DNA of 64,000 nt from Amphibacillus cookii (GCF_016908375.1 NZ_JAFBDS010000009.1:62001-126000); one strand, 5' to 3'; counted from the first letter of the stretch, positions 7,939 through 17,138 are shown. Program-made: numbers and translations. Notes: generated by a model not told the origin, from the letters alone.

Positions 7939-8470
7939 AGAAAAAACAATTAAAACGGAAGAGATTTTTAAAGGTAAAATTATTAATGTGACGGTTGATG
8001 ATGTTGTATTGCCAAATGGTCAGAAAAGCAAGCGGGAGCTAGTTAGACATCCTGGTGCAGTAGCTATTATTGCTGTAACTAAAGAAAAAAAATTAGTCAT
8101 GGTTGAACAATATCGAAAACCACTAGAGAAAAGCATATTAGAAATTCCAGCAGGTAAGCTTGAACCTGAAGAAAATCATGCAGTTACTGCACGAAGAGAA
8201 CTAGAAGAAGAAACCGGTTTTACATCGGCGGATCTCGAATATGTAACGTCTTTCTATACTTCACCTGGCTTTGCTGATGAGTTATTACATATCTATTATA
8301 CTGATCAATTAGAGGTTATGGAAGAAAAGCGAGAACTTGACGAAGATGAATTCGTAGAAGTACACGAATATAATTTAAGTGAATTGAAAGCATTGCAAGA
8401 GTCAGGACGTATTCATGATGTGAAAACCGTATTTGCCATCCAATATTTACAGCTGCGCCATTTACAGTAG
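7925..8470 (+). CDS. nudF: ADP-ribose pyrophosphatase (Nudix)
   Basis: 181 residues. The Nudix box runs from about residue 77 to 99 (GKLEPEE ... RELEEETGF) with all the metal-binding Glu residues. The N-terminal strand pair and the loop SFYTSPGFADE after the box are typical of ADP-ribose hydrolases (NudF). It turns ADP-ribose into AMP and ribose 5-phosphate. The gene sits between yqkB and the endonuclease-Q-like gene; the ribosome binding site lies inside yqkB. Confidence 0.9.
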   Translation: MKKFEEKTIKTEEIFKGKIINVTVDDVVLPNGQKSKRELVRHPGAVAIIAVTKEKKLVMVEQYRKPLEKSILEIPAGKLEPEENHAVTARRELEEETGFTSADLEYVTSFYTSPGFADELLHIYYTDQLEVMEEKRELDEDEFVEVHEYNLSELKALQESGRIHDVKTVFAIQYLQLRHLQ

Positions 8471-8478
8471 GTGGTACG

Positions 8479-9645
8479 ATGACTTTAAATCACTATTTTG
8501 CTGATTTGCATATACATATTGGACGTGATCAATTTAATAAACCTATTAAGATTACTGGATCTAAAAACCTTACTTTGCCCCGCATTATTAAAGAAGCTAG
8601 GGAGAGAAAAGGACTAGATATGATAGGGATAATTGACTGTCACGTCCCTTCGATTCAAGATGAACTTAAACAATTGATTAAAAATAAACGAGCTTTTGAG
8701 AAAGAAGGAGGCGGTATTCATTTCGGTGACCTAACGTTGATACTAGGTACCGAAATGGAGATTTATGACATCAATTGCAACGGTCCTATTCATGTGCTCT
8801 GTTATTTTCCAACCCTAGCGGATATTGAACAGTTTACAGAATGGCTATCGCCTTTTGTAACTAACATAACACTTAGTTCACAGCGCGTTTACTTATCTGC
8901 TCAAACATTCCAAAAGGGTGTCAAAGCACATAATGGTTTATTTGTTCCTGCACATGTTTTCACACCATTTAAGAGTTTATACGGAAAAGGTGTGAATAAA
9001 ACGTTGACAGAAGTATTTGATCCTGACTTTATAGATGCAATTGAATTGGGATTGAGTGCGGATACATCGATGGCTGATCGAATAAATGAATTACATCGAT
9101 TCACATACCTAACGAATTCAGATGCCCACTCATTAAAAAAAATCGCTAGAGAATATCAAACCTTTAGATTAGAAAGTAATGATTTTACTGAATTAAAATT
9201 AGCGCTCGAAGAAAAACAAGGAAGAAGTGTATATGCAAACTATGGTATGCATCCAAGGTTGGGTAAATACTATCAGTCAGTCTGTAGAAATTGCTTGAGC
9301 CAAAACTTTGATAACGATCGATGTTGTCATTGTGGTCAAGCTAAAAAAATTAAAGGGGTTTCTGAACGAATTGAAGAAATAGCTGATCCTACAACAGTAG
9401 CAATGCAACGTCCACCTTACTATTATCATGTGCCGCTTGATTATATAAATGGGCTTGGTAAAAAGACCTATGAAAAGCTTTTAAATCACTTCGGAACAGA
9501 AATGTATATCCTTCATTATATAAAAGAGGATGACTTGGAAAAACTAGTAGGCCCACGTATTACAAGACAATTGATGATGATTCGAGCAGGTGAAGCTAAT
9601 ATTCAAATGGGTGGAGGCGGAAAATACGGTTCATTAATAGAATAA
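8479..9645 (+). CDS. Endonuclease Q-like PHP-domain protein (YqxK type)
   Basis: 388 residues. The N terminus has the PHP metal-binding start ADLHIHIG, with further His and Asp ligands (IIDCHVPS, PAHVFTPF, SDAHS). Two Cys pairs of a zinc ribbon follow at about 272-288 (CRNC ... CCHCG), then a C-terminal helix-hairpin-helix-like segment (INGLGKKTYEKL). This arrangement matches archaeal endonuclease Q and its Bacillus homologue, which nick DNA at deaminated bases such as uracil, hypoxanthine and xanthine. The gene follows nudF by 8 bases with GGTGG as ribosome binding site. Confidence 0.82.
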   Translation: MTLNHYFADLHIHIGRDQFNKPIKITGSKNLTLPRIIKEARERKGLDMIGIIDCHVPSIQDELKQLIKNKRAFEKEGGGIHFGDLTLILGTEMEIYDINCNGPIHVLCYFPTLADIEQFTEWLSPFVTNITLSSQRVYLSAQTFQKGVKAHNGLFVPAHVFTPFKSLYGKGVNKTLTEVFDPDFIDAIELGLSADTSMADRINELHRFTYLTNSDAHSLKKIAREYQTFRLESNDFTELKLALEEKQGRSVYANYGMHPRLGKYYQSVCRNCLSQNFDNDRCCHCGQAKKIKGVSERIEEIADPTTVAMQRPPYYYHVPLDYINGLGKKTYEKLLNHFGTEMYILHYIKEDDLEKLVGPRITRQLMMIRAGEANIQMGGGGKYGSLIE

Positions 9646-9750
9646 TATAACATTGTTCTATTTTCGCTTATTTCGTCATAAGTTTCTTTATAGATTTAAA
9701 ATAAGAAAGTTAATATTTTATCTTATTTTACTATAATGGAGGCGAAAAGC

Positions 9751-10392
9751 GTGCGGACAACGTATAACAGAGAATTTTTCAAGCATTTGCAAAATCACCA
9801 TTTAAGCTATTTTTTTATTTGTATTTTATTTTTAATGGGATTAATATTTGGAGCGATTATCGTCATTACCATGCATTTTTCTCAGAAGCAAGATTTGCTT
9901 TTCTACTTCAATCAATATATTAGTCAAATAGATAATCATGTACTTGCTTCAAGTCATGAACTTTTTAAAACAGCCTTGTTTACACATGTTCAATATTTAT
10001 TGATTTTCTTTTTGTTGGGTTTGTCGATTATTGGCTTACCCGCGATTTGGATCATGATCTTTGTTAAGGGAACTTTTATAGGTTTCTCTGTTGGTTTTTT
10101 TGTTAATCAATATGGAATAAGAGGTTTATTGCTAAGTGCTGCTGCTGTTTTACCACAAAATCTAATTGTTATTCCTGTCTATTTATTGGCTGGTGCAATC
10201 GCGATGATTTTTTCATCACAATTATTAAAGCGTTTATTAGCTAAGCGATTATCTCGTTTCACTTTTCAACCCTTTGTTCAATATTGCCTTATATTTGTAG
10301 GATTTTGTTTTCTCTGTGCTATCGCTGCTTTAATCGAATCTTATATTACGACTTATTTGATTGAACAGGTAACGAATACTATTACATTATAA
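9751..10392 (+). CDS. spoIIM: Stage II sporulation protein M
   Basis: 213 residues, matching SpoIIM of B. subtilis (214). It has five or so hydrophobic segments and the family signature FVKGTFIGFSVGF near the middle. SpoIIM with SpoIID and SpoIIP forms the complex that thins septal peptidoglycan during engulfment, and it acts in the mother-cell membrane. GTG 9751 is preferred over the in-frame ATG at 9736 because GGAGG lies at 9739-9742, just after that ATG. In B. subtilis it is also next to fur and xerD. Confidence 0.9.
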   Translation: MRTTYNREFFKHLQNHHLSYFFICILFLMGLIFGAIIVITMHFSQKQDLLFYFNQYISQIDNHVLASSHELFKTALFTHVQYLLIFFLLGLSIIGLPAIWIMIFVKGTFIGFSVGFFVNQYGIRGLLLSAAAVLPQNLIVIPVYLLAGAIAMIFSSQLLKRLLAKRLSRFTFQPFVQYCLIFVGFCFLCAIAALIESYITTYLIEQVTNTITL

Positions 10393-10443
10393 TTATTATT
10401 AATTATATAATTAAAGATTATTTTTTAATTATAATAATTTTAA

Positions 10444-10472
10444 TTGACACTTTTTCACTCTCTGATTATAAT
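10444..10472 (+). promoter_or_regulatory. SigA promoter of fur with partial Fur/PerR-like box
   Basis: Perfect TTGACA (10444-10449) and TATAAT (10467-10472), spacing 17. The -10 overlaps TGATTATAATTGAGA, a partial match to the 7-1-7 Fur/PerR box whose left half is good and right half poor. B. subtilis fur is PerR-controlled, so regulation here is plausible but weakly supported. Confidence 0.8.
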
Positions 10473-10497
10473 TGAGAAAGTGAGGGAGGTTTCCGTT

Positions 10498-10953
10498 ATG
10501 GAACATCGAATTGAACGTATAAAAAAGCATTTACATTCACAAAGTTATAAGCTGACTCCGCAACGCGAAGCTACCGTTCGAGTTTTATTAGAGCGTGAAG
10601 AAGATCATCTTAGTGCTGAAGATGTTTATTTGCTAGTTAAGGAAAAAGCACCTGAAATTGGTTTAGCAACCGTTTACAGAACACTCGAATTATTATCTGA
10701 GTTGAAAATTGTTGATAAAATAAATTTTGGTGATGGTGTGTCGCGTTATGATTTAAGAAAAGAAGGGGCAACGCATTTTCATCATCATCTTGTGTGTATG
10801 GAATGTGGAACCGTCGAAGAAATTATAGAAGATTTATTAGAGGATGTAGAAGAAATCGTCGAACGTGATTGGGGATTCAAAGTAAAGGATCATCGCCTTA
10901 CTTTTCATGGGATATGCAAAAATTGTCAAGAAAAGGACTCCTTTTCTCTTTAA
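10498..10953 (+). CDS. fur: Ferric uptake regulator family repressor
   Basis: 151 residues. An N-terminal winged-helix domain (LTPQREATVRVL, then LATVYRTLELL as the recognition helix) is followed by a metal-binding dimerisation domain with HFHHHLVCMECG near residue 95 and CKNC at the end, the two CxxC pairs of the structural zinc site. It should repress iron-uptake genes when iron is plentiful. The position beside spoIIM, yqzK and xerD identifies it as Fur rather than PerR or Zur. ATG 10498 follows GGGAGG at the usual distance; the open frame upstream runs into the promoter. Confidence 0.92.
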   Translation: MEHRIERIKKHLHSQSYKLTPQREATVRVLLEREEDHLSAEDVYLLVKEKAPEIGLATVYRTLELLSELKIVDKINFGDGVSRYDLRKEGATHFHHHLVCMECGTVEEIIEDLLEDVEEIVERDWGFKVKDHRLTFHGICKNCQEKDSFSL

Positions 10954-11020
10954 ATGATTTTATGTGTTAGGGATGATTAGGGATGAGTACAGTTAGCTCA
11001 TCTATTTGCTTACACAACAA

Positions 11021-11059
11021 GTAGCACTGGTGGGTAAAACTCATTGGTGCTATTTTTTT
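11021..11059 (+). terminator. fur terminator
   Basis: A stem of about 14 bp with several G-T pairs (GTAGCACTGGTGGG with CTCATTGGTGCTAT) is followed by seven T. It lies 70 bases after fur. Confidence 0.75.
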
Positions 11060-11269
11060 AATGCCATATAAGATGGATTTCAAGTTAACTGAATCTTTAC
11101 TTCCGGTCGGCATGGGGCATGACATCGCTTTATTTTTTCACCGTGTTGTGGATTTGAACGGAGGGCAGTTGATAAGCACTTATGATCCTATCAAATGCGA
11201 GCGTTAAGAAATAGGTATAGAGCAAGACTATCAAGTTATACGCTCTGTCGTCTCACCATTTCTTCTGTT
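11060..11269. other. Spacer without clear gene; imperfect hairpin and short open frame
   Basis: Between the fur terminator and repeat A3. An open frame of 48 codons (11061-11207) has no ribosome binding site and I recognise nothing in it. From about 11205 to 11265 the sequence can fold as a long imperfect hairpin (AAGAAATAGG ... CCATTTCTT outside, AGAGC ... GCTCT inside). I see no firm evidence of function. Confidence 0.35.
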
Positions 11270-11400
11270 CATAAAACGAACCTTGTTTTCTTTCTATTCC
11301 CACTGATTGCAGGTTCGTTGAGTGAATCAGGTCATTAGCGTCTGTTAGCACCCATCTCAATCGATTTGCTCTACGTTATGGACGGTTATCTATGATAAAC
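11270..11400 (-). repeat. Family A intergenic repeat, copy A3
   Basis: Reverse-oriented copy running from ATAAAACGAACCTTG to GACGGTTATCTATGATAAAC. It keeps the core words CCCACTGATTGCAGG, GAGTGAATCAGG and TCTCAATCGATTTGCTC. It lies between fur and yqzK, antisense to both. Confidence 0.85.
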
Positions 11401-11501
11401 GGGTGTGTGCTTCTATTTGTTGTTAGCGATATAGGTATAAAAGGAAATCTTTTTGTCAAAAGTGGTAATGACAAGAATAATAGTTGAAAGGAGACAAGCA
11501 G

Positions 11502-11702
11502 ATGGGTAAACTAAAGGTAATCATGATTGATGTAACCAAATTAATTATTATTTTTATGACTGCAATTTTTATTTTCTCATATGGTGTAGTGGTGATGAGA
11601 AATGAATATCAACAACGGATTAGAGAATTAACACCAGAGCGAGCCGCAGAAGAGGTTAGTTTATTTAAAACTTATTTTACACTCGATCATTTAGGAGATT
11701 GA
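11502..11702 (+). CDS. yqzK: YqzK family small membrane protein (DUF4227)
   Basis: 66 residues: a short basic N terminus, one membrane helix (about residues 10-32, rich in Ile and Phe), then a charged tail with RIRELTPERAAEEV. This matches the YqzK family found between fur and xerD in Bacillus; its function is not known. ATG 11502 follows GAAAGGAGA, while the frame also begins at a TTG upstream that lacks a binding site. Its stop codon lies within the binding region of xerD, so the two genes form an operon. Confidence 0.75.
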   Translation: MGKLKVIMIDVTKLIIIFMTAIFIFSYGVVVMRNEYQQRIRELTPERAAEEVSLFKTYFTLDHLGD

Positions 11703-11704
11703 TT

Positions 11705-12592
11705 ATGCAACTAGAATTAGAAGACTTTATCCATTATATTCAAATCGAACGTGGGCTATCTGTTAATACTTTAGAAGCTTACCGGCGCGATTTAAAAAAA
11801 TATATTAAATTTTTGAACAATAAAGAATTAATTGACCAGTGGGATGGCATCGAGCGTACGTCAATAACGAATTTTCTCTATGACCTAAAGGATAATGGTG
11901 CTTCAGATGCTACCATTGCTAGAACATTATCTTCAATTCGTTTATTCCATCAATTTTTGTTGCGAGAGCATGTACTTACGACTGATCCAAGTATACATAT
12001 TGAGACACCTTCAAAAAAACGCTCACTTCCCAAAGTACTTTCTTCAGAAGACGTCGAGCAATTATTAAAGATCGAAACAAATGATCCACTTTCAATAAGA
12101 AATAAAGCAATGATTGAGACTTTATATGCTACTGGTTTACGTGTTTCCGAATTGATCCAATTAACTGTTAGTGATCTTCATTTAATGATGGGCTTTGTCC
12201 GTTGTTTTGGAAAAGGTGGGAAAGAAAGAATTGTTCCACTCGGTGATTTGGCTAAGGAATCGATTGAACATTACCTTGAAGACGGACGCCCTTACTTAAT
12301 TAAAGGCAAAGCTATTGATCAAATATTTGTTAACCATCATGGTCGAGCCCTATCAAGACAGGGATTCTGGAAAATCTTAAAGGCAGTAGCAAAAGATAAA
12401 CAAATTGAAAAAAATTTGTCGCCTCACATGTTACGACACTCATTTGCAACTCATTTACTAGAAAATGGAGCTGATTTACGAGCTGTACAAGAGATGTTGG
12501 GTCATGCCGATATTTCAACGACACAAATCTATACCCATGTCTCGAAAAAAAGATTAAAAGATATTTATAGTAAGCACCATCCTCGTGCTTAA
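11705..12592 (+). CDS. xerD: Tyrosine recombinase XerD
   Basis: 295 residues. An N-terminal SAM-like core-binding domain (1-85) is followed by the catalytic domain. The active-site residues are all visible: Arg in TGLRVSEL, Lys in GKGGKER, His and Arg in HMLRHSFA, His in MLGHADI and the nucleophile Tyr in TTQIYTH. XerD works with a partner (CodV/XerC) at dif to resolve chromosome dimers. ATG 11705 lies 7 bases after AGGAG; the TTG at 11699 would be too close. The phosphopentomutase and nucleoside phosphorylase genes that follow xerD in B. subtilis are absent. Confidence 0.92.
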   Translation: MQLELEDFIHYIQIERGLSVNTLEAYRRDLKKYIKFLNNKELIDQWDGIERTSITNFLYDLKDNGASDATIARTLSSIRLFHQFLLREHVLTTDPSIHIETPSKKRSLPKVLSSEDVEQLLKIETNDPLSIRNKAMIETLYATGLRVSELIQLTVSDLHLMMGFVRCFGKGGKERIVPLGDLAKESIEHYLEDGRPYLIKGKAIDQIFVNHHGRALSRQGFWKILKAVAKDKQIEKNLSPHMLRHSFATHLLENGADLRAVQEMLGHADISTTQIYTHVSKKRLKDIYSKHHPRA

Positions 12593-12595
12593 CAT

Positions 12596-12631
12596 AAGAC
12601 ATAAAGAATTAAATTCTTTATGTCTTTTTTT
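12596..12631 (+). terminator. xerD terminator
   Basis: A 15-bp stem (AAGACATAAAGAATT / AATTCTTTATGTCTT) with almost no loop, followed by a run of T, starting 3 bases after the xerD stop. Confidence 0.85.
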
Positions 12632-12690
12632 GTTATAAAAACTGATGAGGATGGCAAAAATGAAAGTACTAACAATAGGAGGTTTAGACA

Positions 12691-13854
12691 ATGAAAAAAA
12701 TAGCCGCGATTCTTGGATCTATCATGTTGTTGATTTGTCCATTAAATCTATCTGCTCAAGAAAATGATCAGGTATTAGATTTAAATGCCAAAAGTGTTGT
12801 TCTTATTGAACGTAATACAGGAGAAATTCTCTATCAAGATAACAGTAACGAATCGCTTCCACCAGCAAGTATGACGAAAATGATGACTTTATTATTAATC
12901 GCTGAAGCGATCGATCAAGATAAACTAGACTTAGCAGAAATGGTTCGCATTAGTGAGTATGCAGCGTCAATGGGGGGATCACAAGTTTTCTTAGAAGAAA
13001 ATGAAGAAATGTCAGTTGACGATCTATTAAAGGCAATTGCTGTTGGATCAGCCAACGATGCTAGTGTAGCTTTAGCTGAACATTTATATGGTAGCGAATC
13101 AGCATTTGTAAAAGCTATGAATGAAAAAGTTGGGCAACTAGATTTAAAGCATACACATTTCAATAACACAACAGGATTGCCAGCCAAAGAACATTATTCA
13201 TCAGCTCACGATATGGCTATGATAGCAAGAGAACTGCTGAAATATGACTTTATTACGGATTATACTTCGATTTATGAAGATTATTTAAGAAAAGGTACAG
13301 AGGACGAGTTTTGGTTGGTTAATACAAATCGTTTGATTAAATTTTATCCAGGCGTTGATGGACTCAAAACAGGGTTTACACAAGAAGCAAAGTATTGCCT
13401 TACAGCAACAGCGGAGAAAAATGATATGCGTTTAATCGCAGTAGTAATGGGAGCAGAAACCCCTAAAGAGCGTAATGCTAACATCACCCGACTGCTCGAT
13501 TATGGTTTTTCACAGTTTGAACATCATAAAGTTTACGGTAGACATGAGGCTGTTCAAGAATTAGATGTTCTAAAAGGAAAAAAATCTAGAATTGCTCTCG
13601 TGACTGATGATGCGGTTTCTATCGTAACTAAGAAAGGCGGGAACCTTGATCAACTAGAGGTCAAAGTGAAGATTAATGAGAACGTCATGGCTCCATTAAA
13701 AGCAGGTGAAATGCTCGGATCTCTTATGTTGTATTGGGATGAAGAACTTGTTGATGAAATTGCATTAATTAGTAAGGAAGCAGTTGATCGAGCAAGTTTT
13801 TGGCAATTGATGAAAGATTCAGCAAAGCATATTTTAGAATTAGGACAATCATAA
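12691..13854 (+). CDS. dacF: D-alanyl-D-alanine carboxypeptidase DacF
   Basis: 387 residues with a signal peptide (1-22, ending LSA). The penicillin-binding active site is complete: SMTK at 60-63, SAN near 117 and KTG near 227. A C-terminal PBP5-like beta domain follows, then an amphipathic tail for membrane attachment. It trims pentapeptide side chains of spore peptidoglycan; in B. subtilis it is made in the forespore under SigF. Its position right before spoIIAA is the conserved arrangement and distinguishes it from the DacB-type protein at 21651. Confidence 0.9.
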   Translation: MKKIAAILGSIMLLICPLNLSAQENDQVLDLNAKSVVLIERNTGEILYQDNSNESLPPASMTKMMTLLLIAEAIDQDKLDLAEMVRISEYAASMGGSQVFLEENEEMSVDDLLKAIAVGSANDASVALAEHLYGSESAFVKAMNEKVGQLDLKHTHFNNTTGLPAKEHYSSAHDMAMIARELLKYDFITDYTSIYEDYLRKGTEDEFWLVNTNRLIKFYPGVDGLKTGFTQEAKYCLTATAEKNDMRLIAVVMGAETPKERNANITRLLDYGFSQFEHHKVYGRHEAVQELDVLKGKKSRIALVTDDAVSIVTKKGGNLDQLEVKVKINENVMAPLKAGEMLGSLMLYWDEELVDEIALISKEAVDRASFWQLMKDSAKHILELGQS

Positions 13855-14013
13855 TATGATGAAAAAAAACACAAGTTTTTACTAGTTTTGTCGACATAGA
13901 GGTATTTGCATTTCATATAGCGAAAACAAAAAGGCAAATGAAATTATATTTTGAAAAGAATAAAGGAATTTTCTTTTCATAGTATTTCAAAGTAATAAGG
14001 GAGGAAATCGACT

Positions 14014-14364
14014 ATGCTGAAAAAAGAATTTGTGGTAAAAGATGATGTTCTATTAGTGCGTTTAATTGGAGAACTTGATCACCATGAAGCTAATACGTTA
14101 AAGGATGCCTGGCAATTAGAAATAACAAGTAAGCGAATCAAGCACATGATATTGAACTTAGAAGAGTTAAACTTCATGGATAGTTCTGGATTAGGAGTTA
14201 TTTTAGGACGTTACAAAGAAATTAAGCAACGAAATGGTGAAATGGTGATTTGCGCAATTTCACCTTCAGTTAAACGGCTATTTGATTTGTCTGGATTGTT
14301 TAAAATTATGCGTTTAGAACAAAGTGAAAAAGAAGCCTTTGTATATTTGGGGGTGGCTTCATGA
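14014..14364 (+). CDS. spoIIAA: Anti-anti-sigma factor SpoIIAA
   Basis: 116 residues, one STAS domain. Ser58 in the FMDSSGLG motif is the residue phosphorylated by SpoIIAB. Unphosphorylated protein binds SpoIIAB and frees SigF in the forespore. GGGAGG precedes the ATG. The gene starts the spoIIA operon and overlaps spoIIAB by 4 bases (ATGA). The 160-base upstream spacer is AT-rich; a GAAATT-12-GAATA arrangement near 13940-13960 could be a SigH-type promoter, but it is not a strong match. Confidence 0.93.
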   Translation: MLKKEFVVKDDVLLVRLIGELDHHEANTLKDAWQLEITSKRIKHMILNLEELNFMDSSGLGVILGRYKEIKQRNGEMVICAISPSVKRLFDLSGLFKIMRLEQSEKEAFVYLGVAS

Positions 14365-14813
14365 ATAACACCATGCAAGTTTCATTTAAAAGTAAAAGTG
14401 AAAACGAGGCCTTTGCTCGTGTTGTGATTGCTTCTTTCCTTGCTCCGCTTGATCCGACATTAGATGAACTAACAGAGATAAAAACCGTTGTTTCTGAAGC
14501 TGTTACGAATGCCATCATACACGGCTATGACCAATCAGATGCGTTTGATGTGTATTTGAGTTGTGAAATAAATGAGCAAAATGTAAAAATTGTCATAGAA
14601 GACCTGGGAGTAGGGATTGAAAATGTTGAAAAAGCGGTACAACCTCTTTATACGTCGAAACCAGAATTAGAGCGATCCGGAATGGGATTTACCATTATGG
14701 AAAATTTCATGGATAAAGTGACTGTCGAATCTGCTCCTAGTCAAGGGACTAAGGTGACACTTGAAAAAACATTTCAAATGACACATTCCTATTGCCGTAA
14801 CGGGAGCGAATGA
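14361..14813 (+). CDS. spoIIAB: Anti-sigma F factor and serine kinase SpoIIAB
   Basis: 150 residues with the GHKL ATPase fold. The N box is [12 protein letters not shown] (about 42-53), and the G1 and G2 boxes are EDLGVGI and SGMGFTIME. It binds SigF and phosphorylates SpoIIAA at Ser58. Coupled by 4-base overlaps to both spoIIAA and sigF, which keeps the partners in proportion. Confidence 0.93.
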   Translation: MNNTMQVSFKSKSENEAFARVVIASFLAPLDPTLDELTEIKTVVSEAVTNAIIHGYDQSDAFDVYLSCEINEQNVKIVIEDLGVGIENVEKAVQPLYTSKPELERSGMGFTIMENFMDKVTVESAPSQGTKVTLEKTFQMTHSYCRNGSE

Positions 14814-15565
14814 AGATGTCCATGAATCAAGTGAAAAAGCAAAAACCTTTGACTAATGAAGAGGTCAAGTATTATATAAAAAAGAGCCAAGCAGGTGATC
14901 AAGCGGCAAAGGATATTCTTGTTGAACGCAATATTCGTCTTGTTTGGTCGGTTGTTCAACGCTTTTTAAATCGAGGCTATGACCAAGAAGACCTATTTCA
15001 AATCGGTTGCATTGGATTATTAAAGTCTATCGATAAATTTGATTTAACCTACCAAGTCAAGTTTTCAACCTATGCTGTTCCAATGATAATTGGAGAAATT
15101 CAACGTTTTATTAGAGATGATGGCTCAATTAAAGTAAGTCGCTCGCTTAAGGAACTTGGTCATAAAATAAGAAGAGAAAAAGAATTATTATCTAAAGCAT
15201 TTGGTAGATCGCCGACTATTTCTGAACTTGCATGTTCACTTGAAATAACGCCTGAAGAAGTCATCCATGCTGAAGAAGCAGTTAAGCAACCGCACTCCAT
15301 TCATGAAACAGTATATGAAAATGAAGGAGATCCAATCACCTTGCTTGATCAGTTGGCGGAAGATGAAGAGAAATGGTTTGATAAATTATTAATTGAAGAG
15401 ATGCTTAAAAACTTAGGTAAAAGAGAACAACTCATTGTTTACTTACGCTATTATCAAGATAAAACACAATCTGAAGTGGCTGAGCGATTAGGTATTTCTC
15501 AAGTTCAAGTCTCTCGACTCGAAAAGAAAATTTTAATGTACATGAAAGATCAGATCAGTCATTAG
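14810..15565 (+). CDS. sigF: RNA polymerase sigma-F factor
   Basis: 251 residues. Region 2 (DLFQIGCIGLLKSIDKF, then FSTYAVPMIIGEIQRF), region 3 and region 4 with its helix-turn-helix (TQSEVAERLGISQVQVSRLEKK) are all present. It is the first forespore-specific sigma factor. An ATG 6 bases in is an alternative start. It overlaps spoIIAB by 4 bases and is followed by a terminator, so the operon ends here rather than continuing into spoVA genes. Confidence 0.93.
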   Translation: MKMSMNQVKKQKPLTNEEVKYYIKKSQAGDQAAKDILVERNIRLVWSVVQRFLNRGYDQEDLFQIGCIGLLKSIDKFDLTYQVKFSTYAVPMIIGEIQRFIRDDGSIKVSRSLKELGHKIRREKELLSKAFGRSPTISELACSLEITPEEVIHAEEAVKQPHSIHETVYENEGDPITLLDQLAEDEEKWFDKLLIEEMLKNLGKREQLIVYLRYYQDKTQSEVAERLGISQVQVSRLEKKILMYMKDQISH

Positions 15566-15574
15566 CGGTAAATC

Positions 15575-15605
15575 TAAAGGTGCGTCATCACTTAACGCAC
15601 CTTTA
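15575..15605 (+). terminator. spoIIA operon terminator
   Basis: A perfect 11-bp stem TAAAGGTGCGT / ACGCACCTTTA around an 8-base loop, followed by TTTGATTTT, starting 10 bases after sigF. Confidence 0.8.
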
Positions 15606-15617
15606 TTTGATTTTAAA

Positions 15618-15646
15618 GTATAGTTGAAATCATTTTATCTATACTA
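15618..15646 (+). promoter_or_regulatory. Candidate SigG promoter of spoVAF
   Basis: GTATA (15618-15622), 17 bases, then TATACTA (15640-15646). This matches the forespore SigG pattern (G-hydrophobic-ATR, 17-18 bases, CATACTA) except for one base of the -10. Late forespore expression is what spoVAF needs. Confidence 0.55.
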
Positions 15647-15677
15647 AGTATAGTTAAAGATAAAGGATGTGTACAGC

Positions 15678-17138
15678 ATGATTAAACGTAAGGACGCACC
15701 CTTCAAGTTGGGACAAATCAAAAAAGTAGAAGACTATATGCGTGAATGTGTGGGCGTGGGTGAGTCATTTGACGTGGACTTTCGAGAAATTATTTTGTTA
15801 AAACAGAAAGTCCACTTATACTATGTTAATGGTCTTTGTGATTCTCTTATTATTGTTGAGTTATTAAAAGTTTTAATTGCTATTAATGACAATGAACATG
15901 AAGCTGAACAGTTGCCAGCTATTGTGAAAAACCGTCTTGTTCATCAGCAATTTGAAGAGACTGATCAAATCGATAAAACGATTACTGATGTATTGTCTGG
16001 GCTTATTGCTGTTTTCATTGAAGGTTACGATCAAGCTATGATTGTTGACGTGAGAACCTACCCAGGTCGAAGTCCAGAAGAGCCGGATACCGAAAGAGTT
16101 GTAAGAGGTTCGAGAGATGGTTATACAGAAAATATTATTGAAAATACAGCATTAACGAGAAGACGGGTACGTGACCCGCGTTTGCGTCATGAAATTATAA
16201 AAGTTGGCGAGCGTTCTAAAACAGATATTTGTTTGGCGTATATCAAAGATTTAGCTGATCCCAAATTGGTAAAGTTGATTAAAAAAGAATTAGAAATGGT
16301 GAAAACAGATGGTTTATCAATGGCTGATAAATCCTTAGAAGAATTCATTGTTCATCAAGGCCTTAATCCGTTTCCTTTGGTGAGGTATACTGAACGTCCA
16401 GATGTGGCTTCAAATCATTTGTTTGAGGGACATATACTTATTATGGTTGACACCTCACCAAGTATGATTATTACACCGACTACGTTCTTTCATCATTTGC
16501 AACATGCTGAGGAATATAGACAATCTCCGGCAGTTGGAACATTTGTAAGGTGGGTAAGATTTTTTGGTATATTAATTTCAATTTTTCTACTGCCTTTCTG
16601 GTATTTATTATCGATAGAAGAACAATTATTACCTGAAATGCTTCAGTTTATTGGCCCTAATGAGGAAGGAAATATTCCTTTGTTTTTACAGATTATATTT
16701 GCAGATGTAGGTATTGAATTTTTACGTATGGCAGCTATACACACCCCTGCCCCGTTATCAACTGCGATGGGGTTAATTGCCGCCGTATTAATTGGAGAAA
16801 TTGCTATTGACGTTGGTCTTTTTTCGCCAGAAGTCATACTGTATGTTGCCTTAGCAGCGATCGGTTCCTATGCAACACCAAGTTATGAACTAAGTGTCGC
16901 AAATAAATTAGCTCGATTAGCGATTGTTATTACAACGGCGATCTTTGGATTACCTGGTTTCGTTGCTGGAACAACACTATATATATTAGCGCTGGCTAAA
17001 ATTAAATCATTAAATACGCCTTATTTATGGCCTTTTATCCCGTTTAATCTGAAGGCGCTACTTCAGATACTCATTAGATATAGTGTACCTGCTACTGAAA
17101 CACGTCCAAGTATAACTCACCCTAAACAGAAACGTTGA
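15678..17138 (+). CDS. spoVAF: Spore germination protein SpoVAF
   Basis: 486 residues, of the GerA-A family. A soluble N-terminal domain (to about residue 285) is followed by a membrane domain with four to five helices. The GerA signatures are present: IEGYDQAMIVD, the RSPEEPDTERVVRGSRDGYTE stretch near 135-155, and RRRVRDPRL. SpoVAF works with SpoVAEa as a spore inner-membrane ion channel that amplifies germinant signals. In B. subtilis it ends the seven-gene spoVA operon; here the other six genes are absent and it stands alone behind sigF. ATG 15678 has AAAGGATG at the correct distance, so the GTG at 15669 is rejected. Confidence 0.88.
   Translation: MIKRKDAPFKLGQIKKVEDYMRECVGVGESFDVDFREIILLKQKVHLYYVNGLCDSLIIVELLKVLIAINDNEHEAEQLPAIVKNRLVHQQFEETDQIDKTITDVLSGLIAVFIEGYDQAMIVDVRTYPGRSPEEPDTERVVRGSRDGYTENIIENTALTRRRVRDPRLRHEIIKVGERSKTDICLAYIKDLADPKLVKLIKKELEMVKTDGLSMADKSLEEFIVHQGLNPFPLVRYTERPDVASNHLFEGHILIMVDTSPSMIITPTTFFHHLQHAEEYRQSPAVGTFVRWVRFFGILISIFLLPFWYLLSIEEQLLPEMLQFIGPNEEGNIPLFLQIIFADVGIEFLRMAAIHTPAPLSTAMGLIAAVLIGEIAIDVGLFSPEVILYVALAAIGSYATPSYELSVANKLARLAIVITTAIFGLPGFVAGTTLYILALAKIKSLNTPYLWPFIPFNLKALLQILIRYSVPATETRPSITHPKQKR

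Noticed and set aside
11061-11207. Open frame of 48 codons after the fur terminator
   Set aside because: It has no ribosome binding site, directly follows a terminator, and I recognise no family.
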